This document shows, one piece after another, positions 63,883 to 64,000 of a DNA stretch of 64,000 nucleotides. The DNA is from Saccharomycopsis malanga. Lineage: Eukaryota > Ascomycota > Saccharomycetes > Ascoideales > Saccharomycopsidaceae. The DNA is taken from the NCBI GenBank assembly GCA_004014935.1, contig CP025324.1:620001-684000 (forward strand), given 5' to 3'. Both the position numbers and the translations under genes were made by a program. The notes beneath the pieces were generated by a model that made no database searches, was not told where the DNA came from, and was given only the letters and a program-made list of their open reading frames with translations. Numbering within the stretch: the stretch's first letter is position 1; every line of letters begins with the position of its first letter.

Positions 63883-64000
63883 ATGGGTGTTCCAGCGTTT
63901 TTCAGGTGGTTGAGCAACAAGTACCCCAAGATTATATCTCCGGTGGTTGAGAATGACTCTCCGTACGAGTCTGCGAATCCCAATGGTGAGCTTGACAATC
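63883..64000 (+). CDS. RAT1: 5'-3' exoribonuclease Rat1 (Xrn2), start only
   Basis: The first 39 codons run off the right edge: MGVPAFFRWLSNKYPKIISP then VVENDSPYESANPNGELDN. MGVPxFFRWLS is the invariant start of the XRN family. KIISPV with xNPNGELDN is the Rat1/Xrn2 form rather than Xrn1. Rat1 is the nuclear exonuclease for rRNA and snoRNA trimming and for torpedo termination by Pol II. Confidence 0.9.
   Translation, partial: MGVPAFFRWLSNKYPKIISPVVENDSPYESANPNGELDN

Overview
The window is a stretch of nuclear chromosome from a budding yeast (Saccharomycotina). The genes are compact and AT-rich, and include yeast-lineage genes such as DAD3, MNN9, PEX17, MTE1 and AVO1. The few introns are 55-63 nt with a near-consensus TACTAAC branch site. 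TTG dominates Leu codons. I found no CTG codon in the stretches I read of several conserved genes (RNR1, MNN9, CIA2, the YFR006W-like peptidase), while poorly conserved genes do use it. This fits the CTG-Ser clade (Candida/Debaryomyces/Scheffersomyces relatives) but does not prove it. The quoted protein sequences assume the standard code.

Layout. 1-9 kb: HCS1 (3' part beyond the window edge), RNR1 with MCB/SCB-like promoter sites, tRNA-Glu(UUC), an unrecognised 669-codon gene, and the two-intron splicing factor gene FYV6. 9-22.8 kb: AVO1 (TORC2), CIA2 (cytosolic Fe-S targeting), NAF1 (H/ACA RNP assembly), MSH1 (mitochondrial MutS), NCS2 (tRNA thiolation) and PEX17 (peroxisomal docking). 24-33.5 kb: a HAD phosphatase gene with a 23-nt internal exon, PCM1 and MNN9 (UDP-GlcNAc supply and mannan synthesis), a YFR006W-like peptidase and a DUF1769 protein. 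33.8-46.8 kb: tRNA-Ser(GCU) with intron, tRNA-Ala(AGC), MON2, SPC2 (one intron), a membrane-anchored SDR and MTE1. 47.4-64 kb: RCK2 (12-nt first exon), a POM33/PER33 protein, DAD3, a YBT1/MLT1-type ABCC transporter, a small unknown gene and the start of RAT1. These are mostly unrelated housekeeping genes; I see no operon-like cluster or biosynthetic island.

The least expected content is in the intergenic DNA. Two families of repeats carry tRNA-type Pol III promoters. Family 1 has six copies. It has a tRNA-like box A head, a conserved core and an ATT-repeat tail. Two copies are flanked by perfect 8-bp target-site duplications, so it behaves like a SINE. Family 2 has three copies of about 515 bp. 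It has boxes A and B and a T-run terminator, followed by about 390 bp of conserved DNA. Two of its copies are nearly identical. At two loci the families lie close together. Other signals are perfect TGCAT-based inverted repeats, a GC-rich island of about 230 bp that looks like an RNA gene, and two upstream ORFs whose stop codons overlap the main ATG.
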